DNA of 64,000 bases from Actinophytocola xanthii (GTDB taxonomy: Bacteria; Actinomycetota; Actinomycetes; Mycobacteriales; Pseudonocardiaceae), in contig NZ_MSIE01000046.1 in NCBI RefSeq assembly GCF_001921205.1, positions 41,993-105,992 on the forward strand, written 5' to 3'. Positions 31,590 to 40,137 of the stretch are shown piece by piece. Both the position numbers and the translations under genes were made by a program. Every line of letters begins with the position of its first letter. Position 1 is the stretch's first letter. The notes beneath the pieces are model-generated. The model saw nothing but the letters and a program-made list of their open reading frames with translations, did no database searches and had not been told where the DNA came from.

Positions 31590-32846
31590 ATGCGGATCAC
31601 CGGTTTCCGAACGCTGAACACGGTCCAGGAATGGGGCCGGCCGGTCGGCGACGCCAACGGCGTCTTCGCCGACGGGCTCACCCCGGTGCCGATCGTCCTG
31701 GTGGACACCGACGAGGGGATCACGGGTACCGGTCTCGGGCCGCACGCGCTCGCCGAGACCGTCTTCGCCGCGATCGACGGCGAGGACCCGCGCGGCGTCG
31801 CGGCCCTCTACGACCGCATGTTGCGGCAGACCTTCAAGGCCGGTCACACGGGAGCGGTGTTCGGCACCATCGGCGCGTTCGACGCGGCGCTGTGGGACAT
31901 CAAGGCCCAGGCCGCGGGCGAGCCGCTGTGGCGCCTGCTGGGCGGTCGGGACCGGCGGGTGCCCGCGTACGCCTCTGGCCTGGACATCTGCCTCACCGAC
32001 GCCGAGCTGGTGGCGCTGTACCAGACCTACGCCGAGTACGGCCTGCGCGCGGCCAAGCTCAAGGGCGGCCTGGACGTCGAGCGCGACCGGCACCGGCTCT
32101 CGCTGGTGCGCGCCGTCCTGGCCGACACCGCCCCCGACTCGCGGCCCGCCCTGATGCTCGATGCGAACGAGTCGTGGTCCCGCAAGCAGGCCGTGCGCCA
32201 CGTGGCCGAGCTGGAACGGGGCATCGACCTCACCTGGATCGAGGAACCGGTTCGCCGCTGGGACGCCGAGGGACTGGCCGCCGTCGGCCGCGGTGTCAGG
32301 GCGGCGGTGGCCAGCGGCGAGAACCTCACCGGCCTGGAACAGTTCCGACCCCTGCTCGCCGCGGGAGCGATCGACATCGTCCAGACGTCGGCCGTCTGGG
32401 GCATCACCCACTTCCTGCGGGTCGCCACCCTGGCCCACGCACACGACCTGCCGGTCAGCCCGGTCGGCAACACCCCTGTCGGCCTCCTGCACGCCGCGAC
32501 CGCGATCCCGAACCACCTGGCCAGCGAGCTCCAGGACCTCCACCCACCCATCGGCGTCCTCGTCGACCTGCATGTGGAGAACGGCGAGTTCATCCTCGGC
32601 GACTCCCCCGGCATCGGCATCCAGGTCGACGAGGACGAGATCAGGGCGGCCCAGCACCGACCGCGCCCGCTGACCGCCGACACCCCGAACATCCGCCCGG
32701 AATCAGCCGGACGACGCCTCCTCCCCGCGCCGCTCAGCACCACGGCACCCCACCACCTGGGCACCCTTCGACCGCTCCCGGCGGCCGAGGGGCACGCGCG
32801 GCACAACGCCCACGCGCACCCCGACCCCTTGCTGGACAGGACGTAG
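31590..32846 (+). CDS. Mandelate racemase/muconate-lactonizing (enolase superfamily) enzyme
   Basis: 418 residues; the ATG at 31590 lies one base after the permease stop, so it belongs to the operon. Superfamily residues are visible: the KxK base motif in LRAAKLKGG, metal ligands Asp in MLDANESWS, Glu in TWIEEPV and Glu in ASGENLTG. A His corresponding to the second base is not obvious near SPVGNTPVG. Members include acid-sugar dehydratases (gluconate, xylonate, fuconate). Dehydration of aldonates made by the secreted dehydrogenases is the likeliest role. The last ~60 residues, after IRAAQHRPRPL, are low-complexity and look like read-through past a lost stop. Confidence 0.85.
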   Translation: MRITGFRTLNTVQEWGRPVGDANGVFADGLTPVPIVLVDTDEGITGTGLGPHALAETVFAAIDGEDPRGVAALYDRMLRQTFKAGHTGAVFGTIGAFDAALWDIKAQAAGEPLWRLLGGRDRRVPAYASGLDICLTDAELVALYQTYAEYGLRAAKLKGGLDVERDRHRLSLVRAVLADTAPDSRPALMLDANESWSRKQAVRHVAELERGIDLTWIEEPVRRWDAEGLAAVGRGVRAAVASGENLTGLEQFRPLLAAGAIDIVQTSAVWGITHFLRVATLAHAHDLPVSPVGNTPVGLLHAATAIPNHLASELQDLHPPIGVLVDLHVENGEFILGDSPGIGIQVDEDEIRAAQHRPRPLTADTPNIRPESAGRRLLPAPLSTTAPHHLGTLRPLPAAEGHARHNAHAHPDPLLDRT

Positions 32847-32954
32847 CGGCCGGCCGCACGCGGCTGGTGGGTGCGTGCGGGAGGGCCGCGGTGGTGTCGG
32901 TGTTGTCGTGATCGGGGGGGGGTCGCACTGCGTTCGCTTGTGCGAATAGCTCGG

Positions 32955-32990
32955 TGTCGTCCCGACCGGCTCGGGCTTAGCTTCGGGCGG
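32955..32990 (+). promoter_or_regulatory. Predicted leaderless promoter of the VOC gene
   Basis: TGTCGT (32955-32960) and TAGCTT (32978-32983), 17 bp apart, end 7 nt before the GTG at 32990. There is no Shine-Dalgarno, so translation from the first base is likely. A G9 run (32914-32922) and TTCGC-ttgt-GCGAA (32933-32946) lie upstream. Confidence 0.5.
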
Positions 32991-33574
32991 TGGCGAACGA
33001 ACTGACGATTCCGGCCCTGCCCTGTCCTTCCATCGACGAGATCGCGTCGTTCTACGAGATGCTCGGGTTCGAGGTGACCTATCGGCAGACGCGGCCGAAC
33101 CCGTACCTGGCGGTGCGGCGGGAAGACATCAACCTGCACTTCTTCGGCATGGACGACTACGACCCGGCGCAGTCCTACAGCACGTGCGTCGTCGTCGTGC
33201 CGGACATCCACGCGCTGTTCGAGGAGTTCGCGGCGGCCATGCGCGAGACGCACGGGAAGCTGCTCATCTCCGGAATCCCACGGATGACCCGGCCCCGGCT
33301 GCGCAACGACCGCTACACCGGGTTCACGGTCATCGATCCGGGTGGCAACTGGATCCGGATCACCAGGGCGCAGGCGGAACCCGAGGCCACCACCCGCTTG
33401 GCCAAGGCCATGGCGAACGCCGCGCGCATGGCTGACTCGCACGGTGACGACCGCCAGGGGTTGAAGATTTTGGAGGGCGCGCTGAAGAAGGCGGTCGGCG
33501 ACGAGCCGGAGTTCCAGGCGGCAACCGAGTACCGGGACGAGCTGATCGAACGGGTCAGGGGGTCCGCGCGGTGA
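32990..33574 (+). CDS. VOC/glyoxalase-fold protein
   Basis: 194 residues from the GTG at 32990. The first ~125 residues form a vicinal-oxygen-chelate fold like bleomycin-resistance proteins: LPCPSIDEIASFYEMLGFEVTYRQTRPNPYLAVRR, INLHFFG, and FTVIDPGGNWIRI. A helical tail (~130-194) follows. The metal-ligand pattern is incomplete, so binding rather than catalysis is possible. The gene stands alone. Confidence 0.82.
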   Translation: MANELTIPALPCPSIDEIASFYEMLGFEVTYRQTRPNPYLAVRREDINLHFFGMDDYDPAQSYSTCVVVVPDIHALFEEFAAAMRETHGKLLISGIPRMTRPRLRNDRYTGFTVIDPGGNWIRITRAQAEPEATTRLAKAMANAARMADSHGDDRQGLKILEGALKKAVGDEPEFQAATEYRDELIERVRGSAR

Positions 33575-33657
33575 ACCTTCTGACGGCGGGCGGTTCTGTC
33601 TGCCCCTTCGGTCGCCCCATATGACCATGCTCGGCCGGTCTACCGGCTGGTACACAC

Positions 33658-34614
33658 ATGGCTATGTCGCTGGCGAACCTTCAACTCGACAACATCTGGA
33701 TCCAGGGCGAGTCGTACAACCCCGCCGCTCACCAGGATGCCGTCTGCGAGAACTGTGCGGCCATCCAGTTCAGCGTCGAGGTAGGCAACAACGGTGAGCG
33801 GGCGACGGGCACCTTCGCCGCGAGGTTCCAGCTCGACGGGACCGAGGTGCACAACGAGCAGCTGCACTCGCTGAGCCAGGGACAGACCCAGTGGGTGCAG
33901 TGGCGGCACACTCCGCTGCACGCCGGGTCGCACACGCTGACAGTCACCGCCGATCCCACCGACCGGGTGCGGGAGAGCCACGAGGAGGACAACGCCTACA
34001 CGCACGCCTTCGAGGTGCTGGCGGCCGTCCCCGAGTGCCGCGAGATGACGTTCGAGGGCGAGACCGTGCGCGGGCAGGTCAACTTCGAGCAGCACGGGTG
34101 GAAGGAGATCGACGTCAGCTTCACCCTGAAGAACCCGATCGGCGCGCCGCTGGAGGGCTACCAGTTCTTCGCGGTGTTCTACGGCCCGGAGAACGAGGAG
34201 AGTTCGCCGAGCGGTGAGAACACCACGAACGAGCACGGCATCCTCCGGGCCGGGAACGTGTGGCTGAAGCCGACCGGAACGCTCTACCTGACCGGGGTGC
34301 CGATTGTCGGCGGCCCGTTCGAAGGGGGCCCGACGCTGTCGGGCAATGCCCACTACACCCTGGCGGCGCGGGCCACGTCGATCTTCTTCGACGTCCAGCA
34401 GGGCAAGGAGGAGATCATCCGCACAGCCACCAACCAGCACGAGGCCAGTGAGGCGCTCAAGCTCGAGGGCAAGGTCGGCATCAAGTTCGAGATCGTCGAG
34501 CTCGGCGGCGGCGCCACCCACGACCAGGGCCAGCGCACCACCGAGGGCCAGCAGGTCCAGTGGAAGGTGACGGTCGGCACCCCCGCGCTGACGATCACAC
34601 CGGCCACGCACTGA
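33658..34614 (+). CDS. CARDB-domain protein without signal peptide
   Basis: 318 residues from the ATG at 33658. No Shine-Dalgarno is visible. The N-terminal ~110 residues match the CARDB fold: SVEVGNNGERATGTFAARFQLDG, then HAGSHTLTVTADPTDRVRESHEEDNAYT. The C-terminal ~200 residues contain a further beta-rich region (DVSFTLKNPIGAPLEGYQFF) and are not recognised. CARDB proteins are usually extracellular adhesion or scaffold modules; here no secretion signal is seen. Function unknown. Confidence 0.75.
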   Translation: MAMSLANLQLDNIWIQGESYNPAAHQDAVCENCAAIQFSVEVGNNGERATGTFAARFQLDGTEVHNEQLHSLSQGQTQWVQWRHTPLHAGSHTLTVTADPTDRVRESHEEDNAYTHAFEVLAAVPECREMTFEGETVRGQVNFEQHGWKEIDVSFTLKNPIGAPLEGYQFFAVFYGPENEESSPSGENTTNEHGILRAGNVWLKPTGTLYLTGVPIVGGPFEGGPTLSGNAHYTLAARATSIFFDVQQGKEEIIRTATNQHEASEALKLEGKVGIKFEIVELGGGATHDQGQRTTEGQQVQWKVTVGTPALTITPATH

Positions 34615-34708
34615 AGCTGGCAAGGCGGTACCAGCAGGCGCCGTTTTGCTGGGGCGTCGTTTGCGGGTAGTGTCCGGATTGTCACATTGTGCGACAGAGA
34701 GGGACACC

Positions 34709-34987
34709 ATGGGACTGTTCGACGCCGTCCGGGAGAAGGCCGCCGAGTTGCTGTCGGGGGCCACCGACAAGGTCAGCGAGCTGACCGGGACGGACCTCGC
34801 CGACGCCCAGCAGAACGCCACCGACACAGCGCAGAACCTGGGGGAGGGTGCTCAGGGCTATGCCGACCAGGCGCAGGGCGCGGGCCAGGACATCGCCGGG
34901 CACGCGACCGACGCGGCACAGAACACGACGGACTCGGTGATCGATCCCGCGATCGGCGGAGACATCGATCCGCGCGGCCAGCGGTAA
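34709..34987 (+). CDS. Small Ala/Gln-rich LEA-like hypothetical protein
   Basis: 92 residues from the ATG at 34709, with AGAGAGGGA upstream. It begins MGLFDAVREKAAELLSGATD and continues with repeating hydrophilic amphipathic segments (QNATDTAQNLGEGAQGYADQ, AQNTTDSVIDP). It has no Cys or Trp. The composition resembles stress-associated CsbD/LEA-like proteins, but I cannot assign a family. Confidence 0.6.
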   Translation: MGLFDAVREKAAELLSGATDKVSELTGTDLADAQQNATDTAQNLGEGAQGYADQAQGAGQDIAGHATDAAQNTTDSVIDPAIGGDIDPRGQR

Positions 34988-35094
34988 GCACACGCTTCGT
35001 CCGAGAGATTCCCGCGGGACATCCAGGAGAGCACGCGGGTGACAGCGTCGTCGTGGGCGAGGGGGTGCTCGAACGTGGGGTCCCCACTCGCCGC

Positions 35095-36162
35095 TTATCT
35101 CGGCCAGCGCAGTGACATTCCGGCGTACACGTACCGGCTCGCCTCGATCGCGAGGAGCAGCACGGTGTGACCTGGCCGGACGCGGCCAGCGCGCACGCCG
35201 GCGTCCAAGGCCAGCAGCACGGCCGGTGAGCCCGTCGCGCCGACGTCGGTCAGGTTCTCCACGATCTTGCTCTGCAGTTCCTCGTAGTCCGCTCGGGATA
35301 GGCCGGCTCCCTCGAACTCGCGGCTGAAGTACTCCGCGTTCCCCTCCGGAAGGACCAGCGCGTCGACCTCGGCCAGTCGTAGGCCGGACCGGTTCAACAG
35401 ATCACCCAGCGCGCTCACGAACAGCCGAGGACCGTACTTCGCCACGCCGACCGCGTCGAGCTTGATGTCCATCAGCCGGGCACGCTGCGCCTGCTTGGCG
35501 AACGGCACGTCGGTCCCGCCGCCGATCACCTGCATGCCCGGTTTGCGCAGCCCGCCGAGGCACGCGTTGACGTAGCCGTGCTCCTCCGCTGGCCCGTCCA
35601 CCCCTCGCAGCACGACGGCACCGGCGCCGTCGCCGAAGTTGAACAGCGTCAGGCGGTCCCGCATCCGGACCGCCTCCGGGTCCCGGCCGACGAACATGGG
35701 TGCGAGCAGCGGCGAAATGGCCTCCGTGCCGATCACGAGCGCGGTGTCGTGGGTGCCGTCGGCCAGCTGGCGGCGGGCGATGTCGAGTGCCTGCACCGCC
35801 CCGACGCAGCCGGCCCGCAGCTCGATCACCGCGCACCGCTCCAACCCCAGGTACTCCTGCACGTAGCTGCCGGCCGTCGGCAGTTGGTACTCGGGGCTGG
35901 CCGTCGACACCACGATGAGGTCCACGTCCTCCGGCGTGATCCCGGCTCGTGCCATCGCCTGGCGGGCGGCGGCCTCCGCCATCCTGCTGTTGCTCGTCGT
36001 GTGCTCCCCGGTGGCCGGATCGACGAGCCAGTGTCGCCGCTTGACCTGGATGCCGTCCAGCACGTCCGCCGGCAGCGGCCCGCACAGCTTCTCGAGGTCG
36101 TCGTTGGTGATCGGCTCGCCGGGCAGGAACGCACCAGTGCCGGCGACGGTGACATTGCGCAT
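35095..36162 (-). CDS. KAS III-like acyltransferase/ketosynthase with altered catalytic triad
   Basis: 355 residues; AAGGAG precedes the ATG at 36162. It has the FabH-type thiolase fold (VTVAGTGAFLPGEPITNDDLE start, VDLIVVSTASPEYQLP) and the nucleophile Cys in ELRAGCVGAVQAL. The usual His (in HQAN) is replaced in VLPEGNAEYF, and the usual Asn (GNT) in DVGATGSPAV. Relatives in secondary metabolism with altered triads act as starter-unit synthases or acyl transferases. It is the last gene of the synthase operon, 5 bp after the fused ketosynthase. It may load the starter or release the product. Confidence 0.82.
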   Translation of the reverse strand: MRNVTVAGTGAFLPGEPITNDDLEKLCGPLPADVLDGIQVKRRHWLVDPATGEHTTSNSRMAEAAARQAMARAGITPEDVDLIVVSTASPEYQLPTAGSYVQEYLGLERCAVIELRAGCVGAVQALDIARRQLADGTHDTALVIGTEAISPLLAPMFVGRDPEAVRMRDRLTLFNFGDGAGAVVLRGVDGPAEEHGYVNACLGGLRKPGMQVIGGGTDVPFAKQAQRARLMDIKLDAVGVAKYGPRLFVSALGDLLNRSGLRLAEVDALVLPEGNAEYFSREFEGAGLSRADYEELQSKIVENLTDVGATGSPAVLLALDAGVRAGRVRPGHTVLLLAIEASRYVYAGMSLRWPR

Positions 36163-36167
36163 GGAAC

Positions 36168-38489
36168 TCACTCCTTGGTGACGACGAGGGACACGTGGGT
36201 GCCGCCGAGGGACGAACTGTTCACGAGCACCGGCCCGGGCGACTCCTGTGTCGCGAGCGCGATGGCGAGCTGTGCGCCGGCGCCGACGGGTTCGCCGAGC
36301 ACCTGCTTCGGGGTCTCGACCCGCACCCCGGGCGCGACCCGCTCGACGGCGGCCAGCTCCGGCCGGTCCACGGACGCGAGACCGCTCGCATTGGCCCACA
36401 CGGCCGCCAGTTCTCGAGCGTCCACCCCGGCTTCAGCGAGCGCGGCACGCATGGCCCGCTCCACCCCGGCGCCTCTCGGGTCCCACCGGCCGATGCCGAC
36501 CGCGTCGGCGGCGCTGCCCTGTCCGCTGAGGTGACCCAGCACGCGTGCGCCACGGGCCCGGGCGAAGGACTCCCGTTCCAGCAACAGGGTCACCCCGCCC
36601 TCGACGAGGGTGTACCGGCCGGAGCCCGGCCCGGAGAACAGTGGGATTCGTTCGTAGGCGCGCAACGCGGCCGGTGAGAACGCGTCGACGGCCGGGCACA
36701 GCACCGCGTCCGCGGCGCCGGTGCGCAGCAGGTCGTGCGCGACGCACAGGGCACTCGCGCCGGCCGCGTGCGCGGCGGTGAGCGTCGACGTCGGGCCCTT
36801 CACCCCCAGCACCATCGACACCTGGCCCGCCGCGGCGTTGTACACGGTGTTGGGGAACACCGCGGGGTTCGCCGCGACCGCACCGGACTCCAGCACGGGC
36901 ACGGTGAACCGCTCGATGCTCTCCACCGGGCCGAGTCCGGTGCCGAGGACCACGCCGACCCGGTCCGGGTCGTGCTCGGCGGGATCGAGCCCCGCGTCCT
37001 CGAGGGCCATGGCCGAGGTGACGACGGCGAAGACGCCCAGCCGGTCCATCCTGCGCCGCTGCCTCGGGGTCAGGTACGCCGCGGGCTCGTGGTCCACGGT
37101 AGACACACGACCGGTGACCGTGACGCCGTCCCGGTAGGCGCGGAGCAGTTCGGCCGCGGTCGCGCCGACCGGTGAGACCACGCCAGCGCCGGTCACCACG
37201 ACCCGGTCGATCACCGGCTCCGGTAGCGGCGTGGCGGGCCGGCCTTCCCGCGCGAACACGACGGTGGCGTTGGCACCGGCGAAGGCGAAGTTGTTCGACA
37301 TGGCCACGTCCATCGGCAGGGACCGGGCCTCGTTCGGTACCGCGTCGAGGCCGCACTTCGGGTCCGGGCCGGTGAAGCCGGTGGTGGGTGGCGCGGTCTG
37401 GTCCCGCAACGCGAGCACGGTGGCGATGCCCTCGACCGCCCCCGCGGCGCCGAGCAGGTGACCGACCATGGACTTGACGCTGCTCAGCGCGAGCTTCTCG
37501 GCGGAGTAGCCGAACGCGCGGCGGACCGCGTTGCTCTCCGCCGAGTCGTTCTTGGGGGTGCCGGTGCCGTGGCCGTTGACGTACGCGACGTCGGCCGGCG
37601 CGATGCCGGTGGCGGCGAACGCGGCGGTCAGCGCCCTCGCCGCGCCCTCGCCCTGGGGGTGCGGTGCCGTCGGGTGGTGGCCGTCGGCGGAGAGCCCGTA
37701 GCCGAGCACCTCGGCCACGACCGGCGCACCCGCCGCGACCGCGACGGAGTGCCGAACCAGGACCAGCATGCCGCTGCCCTCACCGAGCGACAGGCCCTGC
37801 CGGTCCTTCGAGTAGGGGGCGGCGGGAGCCGGCGACAGCGACTCGAGGCTGTTGAACCCGGCGAAGACGGTCTCGTTGAACGCGTCGCTACCGCCGACCA
37901 GCATCGCGTCGGCACGGCCCGCCCGGATGATCTCGACGGCGTGCGCGATGGCGTGCGCACCGGACGCGCAGGCCGTGTTCACCGAGAAGACCGGCCCGCG
38001 CAGCCCGAACGCCGCACTGAGCACCTCGGCGATGGTCTGCGGCTGGATCATCAGGTGCTGGCGCCAGTCGACGGCTTTGCCGTCCCGCTCGGCGAGCCAG
38101 GCACCCTCGGCGCTGCGCAGCCCGCCGTTGCAGGTGCCGACGACCACACCCCAGCGGGTCGCGGGCACCCCTTCGCCGTGTCCGTTCCGGGCCACCTTGA
38201 CCCCGGCGCCCGCCATGGCCTCGCCCGCGGCCGCGAGCGCGAACTCGACCGCGCCGTCCCAGCCGCCGACCAGTCGCCCGTAGTCGTCGTGCCGACGTTG
38301 CGGCGGGTCGACCTCGCCGCCGAGAGAGGTCCGGTACCCGGACACGTCGATGCCGGTGACCGGCCGGATGGCGACGGTCCCGTCGAGGAACCCGCGCCAG
38401 GTCGCCTCGACGCCGTGCCCCTGGGCGGTAACGGCGCCAAGGCCGGTGACCACAACCCGTTCCACGCTGCCCATCCCCTCTCGGCCCAT
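36168..38489 (-). CDS. Fused ketosynthase and chain-length-factor-like (degenerate ketosynthase) protein
   Basis: About 773 residues; starts at 38474 or GTG 38465 are also possible. Residues ~1-410 form an intact KAS II domain: Cys in VNTACASGAHA, His in NGHGTGTPKND, His in MVGHLLGAAG. A ~13-residue linker (GRPATPLPEP) leads to a second KAS fold (VVVTGAGVVSPVGATAAEL...). There the Cys is replaced by His (LTAAHAAGASAL), the first His region reads WANASGL, and the second reads QVLGEPVGAG. The second half resembles a chain-length factor (KS-beta). KS and CLF are normally separate subunits of a heterodimer. Frame is open throughout. Confidence 0.87.
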   Translation of the reverse strand: MGREGMGSVERVVVTGLGAVTAQGHGVEATWRGFLDGTVAIRPVTGIDVSGYRTSLGGEVDPPQRRHDDYGRLVGGWDGAVEFALAAAGEAMAGAGVKVARNGHGEGVPATRWGVVVGTCNGGLRSAEGAWLAERDGKAVDWRQHLMIQPQTIAEVLSAAFGLRGPVFSVNTACASGAHAIAHAVEIIRAGRADAMLVGGSDAFNETVFAGFNSLESLSPAPAAPYSKDRQGLSLGEGSGMLVLVRHSVAVAAGAPVVAEVLGYGLSADGHHPTAPHPQGEGAARALTAAFAATGIAPADVAYVNGHGTGTPKNDSAESNAVRRAFGYSAEKLALSSVKSMVGHLLGAAGAVEGIATVLALRDQTAPPTTGFTGPDPKCGLDAVPNEARSLPMDVAMSNNFAFAGANATVVFAREGRPATPLPEPVIDRVVVTGAGVVSPVGATAAELLRAYRDGVTVTGRVSTVDHEPAAYLTPRQRRRMDRLGVFAVVTSAMALEDAGLDPAEHDPDRVGVVLGTGLGPVESIERFTVPVLESGAVAANPAVFPNTVYNAAAGQVSMVLGVKGPTSTLTAAHAAGASALCVAHDLLRTGAADAVLCPAVDAFSPAALRAYERIPLFSGPGSGRYTLVEGGVTLLLERESFARARGARVLGHLSGQGSAADAVGIGRWDPRGAGVERAMRAALAEAGVDARELAAVWANASGLASVDRPELAAVERVAPGVRVETPKQVLGEPVGAGAQLAIALATQESPGPVLVNSSSLGGTHVSLVVTKE

Positions 38490-38494
38490 CTCGG

Positions 38495-39775
38495 TCAGCT
38501 CGCCTTCACCAGTGCCAGTGATACGGCCTGTCCCTCGAAGCCACGCGCCAGTGCGAGCGCGGACGTCAGCTCGGCCTCCCGGGCGGTGCCCGGGACGTAG
38601 TCGAGGTCGCACTCCGGGTCCGGCCGTTCGAGAGTCGCCGTCGGTGGCACTGCGCCGTGGTGCAGTGCCAGCGCGGCGATCGCGGCGTTGGCGGCACCCG
38701 CGCCGCCGACCAGGTGGCCGATCTGCGGTTTCACGCTGCTCACCGCGACGTTCGGCGCGTGTGCGCCGAGCGCGGTGTGCAGCGCCCTGGTCTCGCTGAC
38801 GTCCCCGTCTCGGGTGGCGCAGCCGTGTGCGGCCACGTAGGACACCTCGGCCGGATCGGTTTCCGCGTCCCGCAGCGAAGCCTGGATCGCGCGGGCCAGC
38901 CCTCGGCCGGAGGGGTGCGGTGCCGGCGGTTCGTGGCACTCGTTGCCAGCGCCGAACCCGGCGAGCTCGGCGTAGATCCGCGCGCCACGGGCCCGTGCCG
39001 CCGCACGCTCTTCCAGCACCAGGATGGCCGCGCCCTCAGCGAGGATCGAGCCGGACCGGTCCCGGTCGAACGGCCGGAACGCCGCCGCACCGCGTTCGTT
39101 GTCCGTGGACAGCACGCCCAGGGCGTCCATCTTGGACATCGGCCACCAGTTCGTCGCGTCGTCGTAACCGCCGGCCACCGCCACGTCGGCCTCGCCGCGG
39201 CGGATCGCCCGCGCGGCCCGGCCGATGGCGGTGGCCCCGCTGTCGGCCGTACCGGCGTAGAAGGAGTTGGGGCCACGCATGCCGAACTTCTGCGACACGT
39301 GGTAGACGGCCGCCGGCTGCAGCCCTTCGACGAAGAACAGCGGCGCCATGATCGACGAACCCTGCTCGCCGAGTGCGCGCAGATCCGGGGTGCCGTCGTC
39401 GCGACGAATACGGGTCATGTTCTCGATCAGATCGTCCAGCCGGGAGATCTCCTTGTTGCCACCCAGGTACAGCCCGGCCCGGTGGCCCAGCTCCACGCCC
39501 GTGTCCATGCCGGCGTCCTGAAGTGCCAGTGTCGCGCCGGCCACGGCGAGCTGGTCGCCGCGGTTGAGCATGCGCAGGGACTTTCGGGACGCGAAGCGGA
39601 GCGGGTCGAACCCGTCGATCTCCGCGCCGAGGCGGGTGTGCAGGGGTGTGGGGTCGTAGCTGGCGATGGGGCGGATCCCACTGCGGCCGGCGAGGAGCGC
39701 GTTCCACGTGGTCGCCGCGTCGTCGCCGATCGCCGTCAGTAGACCGATTCCCGTCACCACGACTCGTCGTTTCAT
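38495..39775 (-). CDS. Chain-length-factor-like ketosynthase (KS-beta), catalytic Cys absent
   Basis: 426 residues; the ATG at 39775 overlaps the preceding dehydratase stop (ATGA). It has a full KAS fold (RRVVVTGIGLLTAIGDDAATTWNALL), but the Cys position is Ala (YAGTADSGATAIG). Both His regions remain (AHGCATRDGD and QIGHLVGGAG). Loss of the Cys is the mark of a chain-length factor that pairs with an active KS. The likely partner is the KS at 40134. Confidence 0.85.
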   Translation of the reverse strand: MKRRVVVTGIGLLTAIGDDAATTWNALLAGRSGIRPIASYDPTPLHTRLGAEIDGFDPLRFASRKSLRMLNRGDQLAVAGATLALQDAGMDTGVELGHRAGLYLGGNKEISRLDDLIENMTRIRRDDGTPDLRALGEQGSSIMAPLFFVEGLQPAAVYHVSQKFGMRGPNSFYAGTADSGATAIGRAARAIRRGEADVAVAGGYDDATNWWPMSKMDALGVLSTDNERGAAAFRPFDRDRSGSILAEGAAILVLEERAAARARGARIYAELAGFGAGNECHEPPAPHPSGRGLARAIQASLRDAETDPAEVSYVAAHGCATRDGDVSETRALHTALGAHAPNVAVSSVKPQIGHLVGGAGAANAAIAALALHHGAVPPTATLERPDPECDLDYVPGTAREAELTSALALARGFEGQAVSLALVKAS

Positions 39776-40137
39776 CGGAGCTCCTCCAGTTCGAACCGCA
39801 GCCTCCGCACCGTCGCGACCTTCCGTCCAGTCACCTCGGCCACCGCGCGGCAGGCGAACGCGTCCGCCGCCACCTCGGTCGCGTGCACGGTGATCCGGAT
39901 CTGGTCCCCCGGCCGGACGTAGTGCCGGAAGCGGGCGCCGTGGATCGACTGCTGCCGACGGAGGGGCTGGCGGGCGACGAGTCTCGCGACCGCGCCCATC
40001 CCGTCGAGCAGCAGCACGCCGGGGAGCACGGGGAAGCGGGGGAAGTGGGTGTCGAAGACCGCCAGGGTGTTGGGCACGTTGACCAGCGCGACCGCGTACT
40101 CCCCCGACTCGACGTCCACGATCCGGTCGATAATCAT
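39772..40137 (-). CDS. Hot-dog-fold 3-hydroxyacyl-ACP dehydratase subunit (FabZ-like, keeps catalytic His)
   Basis: 121 residues; the ATG at 40137 overlaps the KS stop (ATGA). The FabZ signature is DTHFPRFPVLPGVLLLDGMGA, with the active-site His and an acidic residue. A hot-dog core and RRLRFELEELR tail follow. The companion hot-dog protein at 41390 lacks the His, so the pair may work as a heterodimer. Confidence 0.83.
   Translation of the reverse strand: MIIDRIVDVESGEYAVALVNVPNTLAVFDTHFPRFPVLPGVLLLDGMGAVARLVARQPLRRQQSIHGARFRHYVRPGDQIRITVHATEVAADAFACRAVAEVTGRKVATVRRLRFELEELR

Noticed and set aside
35075..35087. Palindrome GTGGGG-T-CCCCAC as a terminator between convergent genes
   Set aside because: The single-base centre cannot form a hairpin loop without losing pairs, so it is weak as a terminator.
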